The notes beneath the pieces were generated by a model. The model ran no database searches. It was not told where the DNA came from and worked only from the letters and a program-made list of their open reading frames with translations. From the NCBI GenBank assembly GCA_024234055.1, contig JACKOW010000004.1:62001-126000 (forward strand): 64,000 nt of DNA, in the 5' to 3' direction. Below, one piece after another: positions 1 through 8,835 of the stretch (positions within the stretch are counted from its first letter, which is position 1; each line of letters begins with the position of its first letter). Position numbers and translations under genes: made by a program. Source of the stretch: Rhodanobacteraceae bacterium. Its GTDB lineage: Bacteria > Pseudomonadota > Gammaproteobacteria > Xanthomonadales > SZUA-5.

Positions 1-2
1 GC

Positions 3-3000
3 TGCACCGATTGCCATGGCGGCGACGCCACGGTGATGGGCCCGGCCAGCGCTGGACACGCACAACCTGCCCCGGGTCACGGCCACGACAGCGACTCGGA
101 ACATGGCCACAGCACCACCGCCTACGCCCCCGACTACATGGCGGCCATGGAAAAGGCGCACGTGTTGCCGCGCTACCCGCAAACCTGGCACTACCCACGG
201 TCGAGCAATCCGGAACGCACTTACACGCTGTTGAACCGCGAGGCGCCTGAGTTTGTGCGCTTCATGAACCCCAGTGACCTGCGTATTGCCCATGAGGCCT
301 GTGGCGCCTGTCATCAGCCGATCATCGAAGCCGCCAAGCGCTCGATCATGGCCACCGGCGCCATGCTCTGGGGTGGCGCCTCGTACAACAACGGCATTCT
401 GCCGTTCAAGCGCTACATCCTCGGCGAGGGCTATGAGCGTGACGGCACCTCGGCCATCATCAATGCACTGGAGCCGGTGACGCCGGCCATGCAGATGCGC
501 GGCGCCCTGTCGCAGCTGGTGCCGCTGCCGGCCTGGGAAGTCATTCCTCCCGGCGACATCTTCCGCGTCTTCGAACGCGGTGGCCGCAATATCAACACCA
601 CCTTCCCGGAAACCGGGTTGCCCAATTCACTGGGCCAGATTCAGCGTCTGGAAGAGCCTGGTCGTCCGGACATCAAGCAATCCAATCGCGGCCCCGGCAC
701 CGGGCAGCGCATTGCCGTTCCGGTGATCAACATCCACAAGACCCGATTGAACGATCCCAACATGTGGTTCATGGGAACCAACGACCAACCCGGCGACTTC
801 CGCAATTCGGGCTGTTCGGCCTGCCATGTGCCCTATGCCAATGATCGCGACCCCCGCCATTCCGGCCCCTATGCGGCTTTTGGCCACATGGGGCAGAGCC
901 AGCAGGCCGATCCGACCATTCCCAAGGATCAGCCCGGACATCCGCTGAAGCACGCATTCACGCGCTCGATTCCGACCAGCCAGTGCATGAACTGCCACAT
1001 GCATCAGCCGAACATGTTCATCAACACCTTCCTGGGCTACACCATGTGGGACTACGAGTCCGACGCGCCCTTCATGTGGCCGGAACAGCAGCGCTATCCC
1101 ACTCACGACGAGATGCGCAAGGCGCTGGACCGCAACCCGGAAGAAGCCGTGATCCGCGGCAAGTGGTCGGACCTGGACTTCGTCAAGGACGTGTCGCTGC
1201 TCAATCCGAAACTGAAGGACACCCAGTTCGCCGACTATCACGGTCACGGCTGGAACTTCCGCGCCATCTTCAAGCGCGATCGCAAGGGCAATCTGCTGGA
1301 TGCCGAAGGCGCCAAGGTTGACGACGCCGATCCGAAGAAGTTCGAGAAGGCCGTCCACATGTCGAGCATCCATGTCGACCTCGGCATGCATTGCGTGGAT
1401 TGCCACTTCGCCCAGGACATGCACGGCAACGGCCACATCGTCGGTGAAGTGGCCGCCGGCGTGGAAATCCAGTGCAAGGACTGCCATGGCACGCCCGACA
1501 AGTACCCGACGCTGATCACGTCCGGGCCGATGGCCAGCAAGGCCGGTCGGGACCTGTCCAATCTGCGCAACCCGGATGGTGAAAAGCGCTTCGAGTGGAT
1601 CGATGGCAAGCTGATCCAGCGCTCGATCATGCAGAGTGGTCTGCAGTGGGAAATGTCGCTGGTCAAGGACACCTCGGATCCAGCCAACCCGGCCTACAAC
1701 GCCAAGGCCGACCGCGCCCACACCATGAGTCGCGACACCGCAAAGCAGACCTACGGCAAGGACGTAGCGCCGGCTGATTACGCCCATGGTGAAGACAAGA
1801 TGCTGTGTTACAGCTGCCACACCAGCTGGACCACCAGCTGCGGTGGCTGCCATCTGCCCATCCAGGCCAACTGGAAGACCGATCGCCATCACTTCGAAGG
1901 TGGCGCCACGCGCAATTACGCGACCTACAATCCGCAGGTGGCGCGTGACGACGTGTTCATGCTGGCCAAGCACGGCGAGGTCAAGGACTACAAGTACGCG
2001 CCGATGCGCTCCTCCAGCGCGCTGATCCTGTCGTCGACCAATTCCAATCGCGAGCGCATCTACATCCAGCAACCGCCAATTGCCGCATCTGGCTACAGCT
2101 CGCAGGCTTTCGCGCCGCATTACCCGCATACCGAGCGCCGTACGGAGACCAAGACCTGCACCGACTGTCATCTGTCCGAACAGAACGACAACAACGCCAT
2201 CATGGCGCAGCTGCTCGGTCAGGGCACACGTTTCATGGACTTCCTCGGCTTCAACGCCTGGGTGGGTGGCGATGGTGAAATCAGCGCCATCCGCGTCACC
2301 GAATGGGAAGAGCCGCAGGCGGTGGTCGGCAGTTATCTGCATCGCTATGCCTACCCGGACTGGTTCAAGCAGCACGAGGACAATGGCAAGCAGCTGACCG
2401 AGGGCTACGACCATTCCGCCGGCTATGCCAACTGCCTGCAGATTCGCGGCGAGTACGTCTACGTGGCCGAAGGCAGCAAGGGCATTCGTGTCTACGACGC
2501 CGCCGGCATCGCCAACAAGGGCGTCAGCCAGCGGATCATCACCGCACCGTTCTCGCCGCTGGGTCACGACACCCATATCGACAGCGCCAACGCCACCTGC
2601 GTTGTGCTGCCGACCACCCAGCCGGTGCAGCCCTCTCGCAATGAGGGCGATCTGATGCGCAAGGTCAATCTGGAGCAACCTACGCATCCAATCTACCGTT
2701 ATGCCTTCGCCACCGATGCCGAAGAAGGCCTGATCCTGATCGACATCGACAGCCTGTATGACGGCGAGCCGCGCAACAACTTCCTCAAGCGCAGCCTGAC
2801 CTGGAACGAGAATGGCGTGCTTGATGGCGCCCGCCATCTGGCCATCGCCGGCTACTGGTTCTATGTCGCCACCCCCAAGGGCATCGTGGTGCTGAACATG
2901 AATGACCCGATGCAGCCCAAGTACGTGCGTACCGTCGCCATCAGCGATGCCCGGGCCAGCCAGCAGCAGTTCCGCTATCTGTTCGTGACCAGCGCCCGCG

Positions 3001-3656
3001 GCCTGGAAGTCATCGACATCACCAATCCGGAGCAAGCCGAACTGGTGCCGGGGGCCGTGGTGCCCATTGCCGATGCGCACAAGCTGCACGTGGCCCGCAC
3101 CTATGCCTACGTGGCCTCGGGTGCGGAAGGGTTGACCATCATCGATGTGACCAAGCCGACCGAGCCCAAGCTCTATCAGCGATTCAATGCGGATGGCGCC
3201 ATGTCCGATGCCCGGGACGTGACGGTCGCTTCCACCAACGCCTCGCTCTATGCGTACGTGGCCGATGGCGTCAATGGCCTCAAGGTGATCCAGCTGACGG
3301 GTCCGGACATACAGCCCAAGTTCTACGGCTACAGCCCGGAACCCAAGCCCACGCTGATCGCCTGGTACCCCACCGGCAAGCCAGCGCTGTCACTGTCGCG
3401 AGCGCTGGAGCGTGATCGCGCCGTCGATGAAACCGGCGGTCAGATTGCGGTGCTCGGACGGGTGGGCTCGCGACCCCTGAACGAGGCCGAGCAACGCGCC
3501 TTCTTCCTCGACAAGGATGGCCGACCCTGGTTCGTCCATGACGAAGTGGACGGCCCGCGCGGCATCACCTCACCGCCGCTTCCTTGGAAGAACAACCGTA
3601 TCTACGATCAGCAGAAGGACACGGCCGAAGCAGTCCAGCACTCCTTCGAGCACTGA
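3..3656 (+). CDS. Multiheme c-type cytochrome with C-terminal LVIVD repeats (5' partial)
   Basis: The reading frame is open to the left edge, and codons 3-17 already read CTDCH, a heme-binding motif, so the gene begins outside the window. About 1217 residues are visible. Nine CXXCH motifs are seen, at nt 3, 300, 813, 984, 1392, 1473, 1806, 1839 and 2157, each expected to bind one covalent heme. Further His residues (for example HMHQP after the nt 984 motif) could be axial ligands. From about nt 2440 to 3320 the protein changes to repeats of the LVIVD type (YVAEGSKGIRVYD, YVASGAEGLTIIDVTKP, YVADGVNGLKVI), usually a beta-propeller on the periplasmic or outer surface. Family knowledge suggests a periplasmic or surface electron-transfer protein; substrate and partner are unknown. 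The signal peptide must lie upstream and is not visible. A strong terminator follows directly, so this is the end of its transcript. Confidence 0.85.
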   Translation, partial: CTDCHGGDATVMGPASAGHAQPAPGHGHDSDSEHGHSTTAYAPDYMAAMEKAHVLPRYPQTWHYPRSSNPERTYTLLNREAPEFVRFMNPSDLRIAHEACGACHQPIIEAAKRSIMATGAMLWGGASYNNGILPFKRYILGEGYERDGTSAIINALEPVTPAMQMRGALSQLVPLPAWEVIPPGDIFRVFERGGRNINTTFPETGLPNSLGQIQRLEEPGRPDIKQSNRGPGTGQRIAVPVINIHKTRLNDPNMWFMGTNDQPGDFRNSGCSACHVPYANDRDPRHSGPYAAFGHMGQSQQADPTIPKDQPGHPLKHAFTRSIPTSQCMNCHMHQPNMFINTFLGYTMWDYESDAPFMWPEQQRYPTHDEMRKALDRNPEEAVIRGKWSDLDFVKDVSLLNPKLKDTQFADYHGHGWNFRAIFKRDRKGNLLDAEGAKVDDADPKKFEKAVHMSSIHVDLGMHCVDCHFAQDMHGNGHIVGEVAAGVEIQCKDCHGTPDKYPTLITSGPMASKAGRDLSNLRNPDGEKRFEWIDGKLIQRSIMQSGLQWEMSLVKDTSDPANPAYNAKADRAHTMSRDTAKQTYGKDVAPADYAHGEDKMLCYSCHTSWTTSCGGCHLPIQANWKTDRHHFEGGATRNYATYNPQVARDDVFMLAKHGEVKDYKYAPMRSSSALILSSTNSNRERIYIQQPPIAASGYSSQAFAPHYPHTERRTETKTCTDCHLSEQNDNNAIMAQLLGQGTRFMDFLGFNAWVGGDGEISAIRVTEWEEPQAVVGSYLHRYAYPDWFKQHEDNGKQLTEGYDHSAGYANCLQIRGEYVYVAEGSKGIRVYDAAGIANKGVSQRIITAPFSPLGHDTHIDSANATCVVLPTTQPVQPSRNEGDLMRKVNLEQPTHPIYRYAFATDAEEGLILIDIDSLYDGEPRNNFLKRSLTWNENGVLDGARHLAIAGYWFYVATPKGIVVLNMNDPMQPKYVRTVAISDARASQQQFRYLFVTSARGLEVIDITNPEQAELVPGAVVPIADAHKLHVARTYAYVASGAEGLTIIDVTKPTEPKLYQRFNADGAMSDARDVTVASTNASLYAYVADGVNGLKVIQLTGPDIQPKFYGYSPEPKPTLIAWYPTGKPALSLSRALERDRAVDETGGQIAVLGRVGSRPLNEAEQRAFFLDKDGRPWFVHDEVDGPRGITSPPLPWKNNRIYDQQKDTAEAVQHSFEH

Positions 3657-3667
3657 GCTCCAGACCG

Positions 3668-3703
3668 GGCGCAGCGTCCCCAGGGCGCTGCGCCTTTTCT
3701 TTG
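3668..3703 (+). terminator. Rho-independent terminator after the multiheme cytochrome
   Basis: A perfect 9-bp stem (GGCGCAGCG at 3668-3676 with CGCTGCGCC at 3686-3694) has a 9-nt loop and is followed by TTTTCTTTG. It begins 12 bp after the stop codon. Confidence 0.85.
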
Positions 3704-3776
3704 CGCAGTCCACCAACTTTTCTGGTTCTTTCGCGTAACGGCGAACCCGGATCACACAGTCGAAAGGTCACCCGGA

Positions 3777-4175
3777 ATGCACGCTGCGCCGGATCGCGAG
3801 GCTCGCCTCGTGTTGGGTTTCGGGGCCCTGCTGGCAGCCACTGGCGTTGCCATGGCCGCACTGGGCTCACATGCCTTTGCCGACATCCTGGTCGGAAAGG
3901 CGGCCTTGCGCTTCGACAGCGCCTTGCGCCTGCATCTGATGCACGCCCCTGCCCTGCTGGCGCTGGGTGCCACGCGCGGCCTTGCCCGTACCCGCTGGTG
4001 GCAAGCGGCCACCATCGCGATCGCCCTGGGATGCATCGTCTTCTGCGGCGGTCTGTATCTGGCCGCTCTGGACGTGAGTGCCGTGGTATTGGCCGTTGTG
4101 CCGGCAGGCGGCAGCCTGATGATGCTCGGCTGGGTCACAGCCTTGGTGGGATATGTCCGCGGTCCGGCAAGCTGA
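3777..4175 (+). CDS. DUF423 family small membrane protein
   Basis: This 132-residue protein has four hydrophobic segments (about residues 11-32, 49-66, 73-96 and 100-126). It carries the family-typical N-terminal GFGALLAATGVAMAALGSHA pattern followed by RFDSALRLHLMHAPALLALG. Length and layout match the DUF423 (YgdD-like) inner-membrane proteins, whose function is not established. The ATG at 3777 follows a weak Shine-Dalgarno-like GAAAGG at 3760-3765. The gene stands alone between the cytochrome terminator and the sucA upstream region on the same strand. Confidence 0.85.
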   Translation: MHAAPDREARLVLGFGALLAATGVAMAALGSHAFADILVGKAALRFDSALRLHLMHAPALLALGATRGLARTRWWQAATIAIALGCIVFCGGLYLAALDVSAVVLAVVPAGGSLMMLGWVTALVGYVRGPAS

Positions 4176-4547
4176 GCCACAGCACGAGCGTACGCCCGGC
4201 GGATGGCTCTCACCAACAATACGCCCACCCATTGATTTACTGATTTTGCGAAGAAGGAGCGTGGGGCAGGTGTCCCACCTCGACGCATGACCCGACTGTG
4301 TCGCGACGCGGGTCCCCTGCCCCCTTGCCCCAGTTTCCCCAGCCCCCGCTGAGTGTGCAGACAAGCGCTCCGCCCCCGCAACCCGGGATTACGCAACCCA
4401 CTTGACCAGCAGCCAACTTCGTCTTTGGTCCAATTTGCCCGATTTCTGACGTCGCAACTCGCCGTCTGTTCACTTGCGCTGGCTATACTCGCTTTCTTTT
4501 CGGCGCTTGTTGCGCCGCATCATCATCGTCCCTGAATTGCCAAAGCC
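4176..4547 (+). promoter_or_regulatory. Non-coding leader upstream of sucA
   Basis: This 372-bp gap has no credible gene. It probably holds the sucA promoter. A TATACT hexamer at 4484-4489 is a good -10 candidate, but I see no convincing -35 at 16-18 bp from it. No clear regulator site was recognised. Confidence 0.4.
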
Positions 4548-7406
4548 GTGTCTGCCGACCTGAACCAGTCTTATCTGACCTCGCAGCTCTCCGGTTCCAA
4601 TGCCGCTTTCGTTGAAGAGCTGTACGAAGCCTATCTCGCCGATCCGAATGCGGTGGATACGCGCTGGCGAGCCTATTTCGACTCGCTGCAAACTGCCGGA
4701 CGGCGCGATGTGCCGCACAGCCCGGTATTGCAGCGCATAGGCGAACTCTCGCGCAGTCATGGCGGGTGGTCGGCCTCTATGGCCACCAGCACGGCGCATT
4801 CGGTTGATCAGCACAAGCAAGGCGCCATGTTGCGTCTGATCAATGCCTATCGCGTGCGCGGCCATCTGGCGGCCAAGCTCGATCCGCTGGGCATGGTGCC
4901 ACCGGCCTCGGTGCCCGATCTATCGCTGGCTTTCCACGACGTCGGCGAAGCCGACCTCGATACCGAATTCGATGCCGGCTCGCTCATCGGCGCGCGCCGC
5001 CGCAAGCTGCGAGATGCCGTCGCCCAGTTGGAAGGCGCCTATTGCAGCTCAATCGGCGCCGAGTACATGCACATCAGCGATTATCCGCAGCGGCGCTGGA
5101 TGCAGGAACGCTTCGAGGGTACGGCCGGCCAGTTCGGCTACACGTCGGAACAGAAGAAGCGCGTGCTGGATCGCCTCACGGCCGCTGAAGGCCTGGAACG
5201 CTATCTGCACACCAAGTACGTGGGCCAGAAACGCTTCTCACTGGAGGGCGGCGACAGCCTGATTCCCATGATCGACGAGATCATCCAGCGTGCTGGAGCC
5301 GGTGGATCCAAGGACGTGATCATTGGCATGGCCCATCGCGGCCGCATCAACGTGCTGATCAACACGCTGGGCAAGCCGCCGCGCACGCTGTTTGATGCCT
5401 TCGAAGGCAAGGCCGAGGAGAATCCGGACCCGGCGCACTCGGGCGACGTGAAGTATCACCTGGGCTTTTCCTCGGATGTCATGACCCCGGGCGGCACCGT
5501 ACATCTGGCGCTGGGCTTCAACCCTTCGCATCTTGAGATCATCGATCCGGTGGTCGCCGGCTCTGTTCGTGCCCGCCAGACCCGTCGTCAGAACGAGGAT
5601 CGCACCCAGGTGGTGCCGATCCTGGTTCATGGCGATGCCGCGTTCTCGGGCCAGGGCGTGGTCATGGAGCTGTTCCAGATGTCGCAGGCACGCGGCTACA
5701 CCGTCGGCGGCACCATCCACATCGTGGTCAACAATCAGGTGGGTTTCACCACCAGCAATCCGCTGGATACCCGGTCCACTCACTACTGCACTGATGTCGC
5801 CAAGATCGTTTCGGCGCCGGTGCTGCACGTCAATGCCGACGATCCGGAGGCGGTGCTGTTCTGCGCTCAGGTGGCGCTGGACTACCGCCAGACCTTCAAG
5901 CGCGATGTCGTCATCGATCTGGTCTGTTATCGCCGTCATGGTCACAATGAGGCCGACGAACCGGCAGCAACCCAACCCCTGATGTATCAGAACATCCGCT
6001 CCCGGCCAACGACGCGCGAACTCTATGCTCGCCGGCTGGAAGCCGAGGGAGTGATCCAGCCAGGCGAAGCCAAGGCCATCAGCGACCGCTATCGCGATGC
6101 GCTTGAGCGCGGTGATGCGGTGGTAGCTGAACTGACCACGGTCGATCCCAGCCAGGCCGGCGTTGCGGTTGACTGGACGCCCTATCTGCACGGCAAGTTG
6201 AGTGATCGCGTGGCCACCGCAGTGCCGGCCGAACGCCTGCAGGCGCTGGCGCACTCCATCAACTCTCTCCCGGCTGACCTCAAACTGCATTCGCGGGTGG
6301 CCAAGGTCTATCAGGATCGGCTGAAGATGGCTACGGGCGAAGTCCGCATGGATTGGGGTTTCGCGGAGACCATGGCCTATGCGACGCTGATCGACGAGGG
6401 CTACAACCTGCGTCTGTCCGGTCAGGATTGCGGGCGCGGCACCTTTTTCCACCGCCACGCCGTACTTCACGACCAGAACACGGGTGCCACCCATACGCCG
6501 CTGCGCAAGCTCGTGGATGTACCCGAACGCGTCACCATCATCGATTCGCTGCTGTCCGAAGAAGCCGTGATGGGCTTCGAATACGGCTATGCCACTGCGG
6601 ATCCGCGCACGCTGACGATCTGGGAAGGCCAGTTCGGCGACTTCTGCAACGGTGCCCAGGTGGTCATCGATCAGTTCATCAGTTCTGGCGAAGCCAAATG
6701 GGGACGTCTTTGTGGGCTGGTGCTGTTCCTGCCGCACGGCTACGAAGGTCAGGGCCCGGAGCACTCCTCGGCCCGTCTGGAGCGTTTCCTGCAACTGAGT
6801 GCGCTCGACAACATGCAGGTCTGCGTGCCGACCACACCGGCGCAGATGTTCCACATGCTGCGTCGGCAGATGCTGCGTGGCACCCGCAAGCCGCTGATCG
6901 TGATGACGCCCAAGAGCATGCTGCGCCATCGTCTGTCGACGTCGACCCTCGACGAACTGACCAACGGCGAGTTCCAGCGGGTCATCCCCGATTCGATGAT
7001 GTCAGACCCAGGACAAGTTTCGCGTGTTGTGATCTGCAGCGGCAAGGTCTACTACGATCTGGTGGAAGAGCACGAAAAGAGCCATATCAAGGACGTTGCC
7101 ATCGTTCGGATCGAGCAGCTCTATCCCTTCCCGCGCGAGGAACTGAAGGCGGAATTGGCGCGATTTGCAAATGCCCGCACCATCGTGTGGTGCCAGGAAG
7201 AACCGATGAACCAGGGTGCCTGGTACCAGATCCGGCACCAGCTCAAGGCCTCGATCTCGGCCGAACAGAAGTTGCATTACGCCGGCCGCGACCGCTCGCC
7301 GGCACCGGCAGCTGGCAACACCAACACTCACAACCGTGAACAGGCGGCGCTGGTCCATGAGGCGCTGTCCGTTGCCGACCCAGGCAATACGCCGAAGTCG
7401 GACTGA
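4548..7406 (+). CDS. sucA: 2-oxoglutarate dehydrogenase E1 component
   Basis: This 952-residue protein is the thiamine-diphosphate-dependent decarboxylase of the 2-oxoglutarate dehydrogenase complex (TCA cycle, cytoplasm). It converts 2-oxoglutarate to a succinyl group on the lipoyl arm of SucB with release of CO2. The N-terminus has the E1o-type segment (SYLTSQLSGSNAAFVEELYE) that docks to E2. The core contains GMAHRGRINVLINTLGK, the ThDP/Mg site GDAAFSGQGVV ... VVNNQVGFTTS and the RRHGHNEADEP segment, all characteristic of the family. Length is close to the usual 930-950 residues. The start is a GTG at 4548 with no obvious Shine-Dalgarno sequence; it places the conserved N-terminal helix right at the start. 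sucB follows 40 bp downstream, so the two are probably one transcript. Confidence 0.97.
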   Translation: MSADLNQSYLTSQLSGSNAAFVEELYEAYLADPNAVDTRWRAYFDSLQTAGRRDVPHSPVLQRIGELSRSHGGWSASMATSTAHSVDQHKQGAMLRLINAYRVRGHLAAKLDPLGMVPPASVPDLSLAFHDVGEADLDTEFDAGSLIGARRRKLRDAVAQLEGAYCSSIGAEYMHISDYPQRRWMQERFEGTAGQFGYTSEQKKRVLDRLTAAEGLERYLHTKYVGQKRFSLEGGDSLIPMIDEIIQRAGAGGSKDVIIGMAHRGRINVLINTLGKPPRTLFDAFEGKAEENPDPAHSGDVKYHLGFSSDVMTPGGTVHLALGFNPSHLEIIDPVVAGSVRARQTRRQNEDRTQVVPILVHGDAAFSGQGVVMELFQMSQARGYTVGGTIHIVVNNQVGFTTSNPLDTRSTHYCTDVAKIVSAPVLHVNADDPEAVLFCAQVALDYRQTFKRDVVIDLVCYRRHGHNEADEPAATQPLMYQNIRSRPTTRELYARRLEAEGVIQPGEAKAISDRYRDALERGDAVVAELTTVDPSQAGVAVDWTPYLHGKLSDRVATAVPAERLQALAHSINSLPADLKLHSRVAKVYQDRLKMATGEVRMDWGFAETMAYATLIDEGYNLRLSGQDCGRGTFFHRHAVLHDQNTGATHTPLRKLVDVPERVTIIDSLLSEEAVMGFEYGYATADPRTLTIWEGQFGDFCNGAQVVIDQFISSGEAKWGRLCGLVLFLPHGYEGQGPEHSSARLERFLQLSALDNMQVCVPTTPAQMFHMLRRQMLRGTRKPLIVMTPKSMLRHRLSTSTLDELTNGEFQRVIPDSMMSDPGQVSRVVICSGKVYYDLVEEHEKSHIKDVAIVRIEQLYPFPREELKAELARFANARTIVWCQEEPMNQGAWYQIRHQLKASISAEQKLHYAGRDRSPAPAAGNTNTHNREQAALVHEALSVADPGNTPKSD

Positions 7407-7446
7407 AAGCTCGACCACGAAAACCAACAAGCGCTAAGGATCATCC

Positions 7447-8664
7447 ATGACCGTCGAAGTCAAAGTCCCCATCCTGCCGGAATCGGTTGCCGACGCGATC
7501 ATCGCGACCTGGCACAAGAAACCCGGTGACTCGGTTACTCGTGAAGAGAACCTGGTGGATCTCGAAACCGACAAGGTGGTGCTCGAAGTACCCTCGCCGG
7601 TGGATGGCGTGCTGGTCTCGATCGTCAAGCAGACCGGTGACACCGTCACCAGCCAGGAACTGATCGCCACCATCAAGGAGGGCGCCGCCGCAGCGGCAGG
7701 GCCGGCCAAGCCGGCGGCTCCGGACGCCGCGAGTTCCGAGGCCCGAGTCCCGAGTCCCGCATCGAGTGATCAGGCCCCTTCGGTGCGCCGCATTGCCGCC
7801 GAAACCGGCATTGATCCGGCCACCGTCAGCGGCACAGGTCGTGGCGACCGCGTGACCAAGGAGGACATGCTCAAGGCTCAAAGCGCCCCGGCAGCAGCAC
7901 CCACCGGCAAAGCCGTGGCCACCACTGCCGCCGCCGGCACCGCCATCAGCCTGTCCGGCGAAGGCCGTGCCGAGCAACGCGTACCGATGACCCGGCTGCG
8001 CCAGCGCATCGCCGAACGCATGATGCAGAGCAAGAATTCGATCGCCATGCTGACCTCGTTCAACGAGATCAACATGAAGCCGGTCATGGACATCCGCAAG
8101 AAGTACGCGGATACCTTCCAGCAGGTCCACGGCATCAAGCTCGGGTTCATGAGCTTCTTCGTCAAGGCCTGCACCGAGGCCCTGAAGCTGCACCCGATCA
8201 TCAACGCCAGCGTTGATGGCAACGATGTGGTCTATCACGCCTATCAGGACATCGGTGTCGCCGTGGCGACGCCCAAGGGTCTGGTCGTGCCGGTGTTGCG
8301 CAATACCGACTCTCTCGGCCTGGCCGATATCGAGAAGGCCATCGGCAACTTCGCCAAGCAGGCCCGCGAAGGCGGCATGCAGCTGGAAGATCTGCAGGGC
8401 GGCACCTTCACGATCACCAATGGCGGCACCTTCGGTTCACTGTTCTCGACCCCCATCGTCAACCCGCCGCAGAGTGCGATCCTGGGCATGCACGCCATCA
8501 AGGAACGCGCCGTGGTCGAAGACGGCCAGGTTGTCGCCCGCCCGATGATGTACGTGGCCATCAGCTACGACCACCGCATCATCGACGGCAAGGACGCCGT
8601 GCTGTTCCTGGTCGCCGTCAAGAACTTCCTCGAAGATCCGGTGCGGTTGATGTTGCATCTGTGA
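7447..8664 (+). CDS. sucB: 2-oxoglutarate dehydrogenase E2 (dihydrolipoamide succinyltransferase)
   Basis: This 405-residue protein is the core subunit that moves the succinyl group to CoA. The lipoyl domain occupies about residues 2-77, with the lipoylated Lys43 in ETDKVVLEV. The E3-binding domain is near residues 112-146 (VRRIAAETGIDPATVSGTG). The catalytic domain runs from about 175 to the end, with the DHRIIDG active-site signature near residue 375. The ATG is preceded by AAGGA at 7436-7440. The linker between the lipoyl and E3-binding domains is Ala/Pro-rich as expected, but part of it (SEARVPSP) is encoded by four copies of the GAGTCCC-type heptamer that also occurs elsewhere in this window. 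The E1 gene is upstream and the E3 gene downstream. Confidence 0.97.
   Translation: MTVEVKVPILPESVADAIIATWHKKPGDSVTREENLVDLETDKVVLEVPSPVDGVLVSIVKQTGDTVTSQELIATIKEGAAAAAGPAKPAAPDAASSEARVPSPASSDQAPSVRRIAAETGIDPATVSGTGRGDRVTKEDMLKAQSAPAAAPTGKAVATTAAAGTAISLSGEGRAEQRVPMTRLRQRIAERMMQSKNSIAMLTSFNEINMKPVMDIRKKYADTFQQVHGIKLGFMSFFVKACTEALKLHPIINASVDGNDVVYHAYQDIGVAVATPKGLVVPVLRNTDSLGLADIEKAIGNFAKQAREGGMQLEDLQGGTFTITNGGTFGSLFSTPIVNPPQSAILGMHAIKERAVVEDGQVVARPMMYVAISYDHRIIDGKDAVLFLVAVKNFLEDPVRLMLHL
7731..7758 (+). repeat. Heptanucleotide repeat (GAGTCCC)4, degenerate, inside sucB
   Basis: The four 7-bp units are GAGTTCC, GAGGCCC, GAGTCCC and GAGTCCC. They lie in the flexible linker of SucB. The same unit is perfect and longer at 12211-12238 and 28337-28385. 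Confidence 0.8.
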
Positions 8665-8690
8665 TCTGTGGATCACGGATGAGTAAAAAG

Positions 8691-8777
8691 TGAAACGTAA
8701 AACGTCAATGGGAGTCGGCAGTGCCGATTCCCTGTCGGGCACGCAGTCTGATTGACGTTTAACCTTTTACGTTTGAC
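8691..8777. repeat. Inverted repeat with nested hairpin between sucB and lpdA
   Basis: Left arm AAACGTAAAACGTCAAT (8693-8709) is complementary, with a few extra bases, to ATTGACGTTTAACC...TTTTACGTTT (8751-8774). Inside it lies a nearly perfect hairpin, GGGAGTCGGCA (8710-8720) with TGCCGATTCCC (8722-8732). Together they form a long structure in the 171-bp gap between sucB and lpdA. It could stabilise or attenuate the messenger; no T-run follows, so it is not a classical terminator. Confidence 0.7.
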
Positions 8778-8835
8778 GTGCCCCATAGACACCTCGCGTC
8801 GTGCCCTCGCCGACCAGCCACAAGGTAAACCCACC

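Noticed and set aside
627..3089. Very long open frame (820 codons) on the minus strand opposite the multiheme cytochrome
   Set aside because: It mirrors a gene with nine heme motifs and LVIVD repeats; its own product is His/Val-rich without recognisable domains, which is typical of antisense frames in GC-rich DNA.
5238..6929. 563-codon open frame antisense to sucA
   Set aside because: Shadow of sucA, with no motif and no ribosome binding site.
8752..8835. Upstream extension of lpdA
   Set aside because: The extra 28 codons are translated from an inverted repeat and do not resemble any lipoamide dehydrogenase N-terminus.
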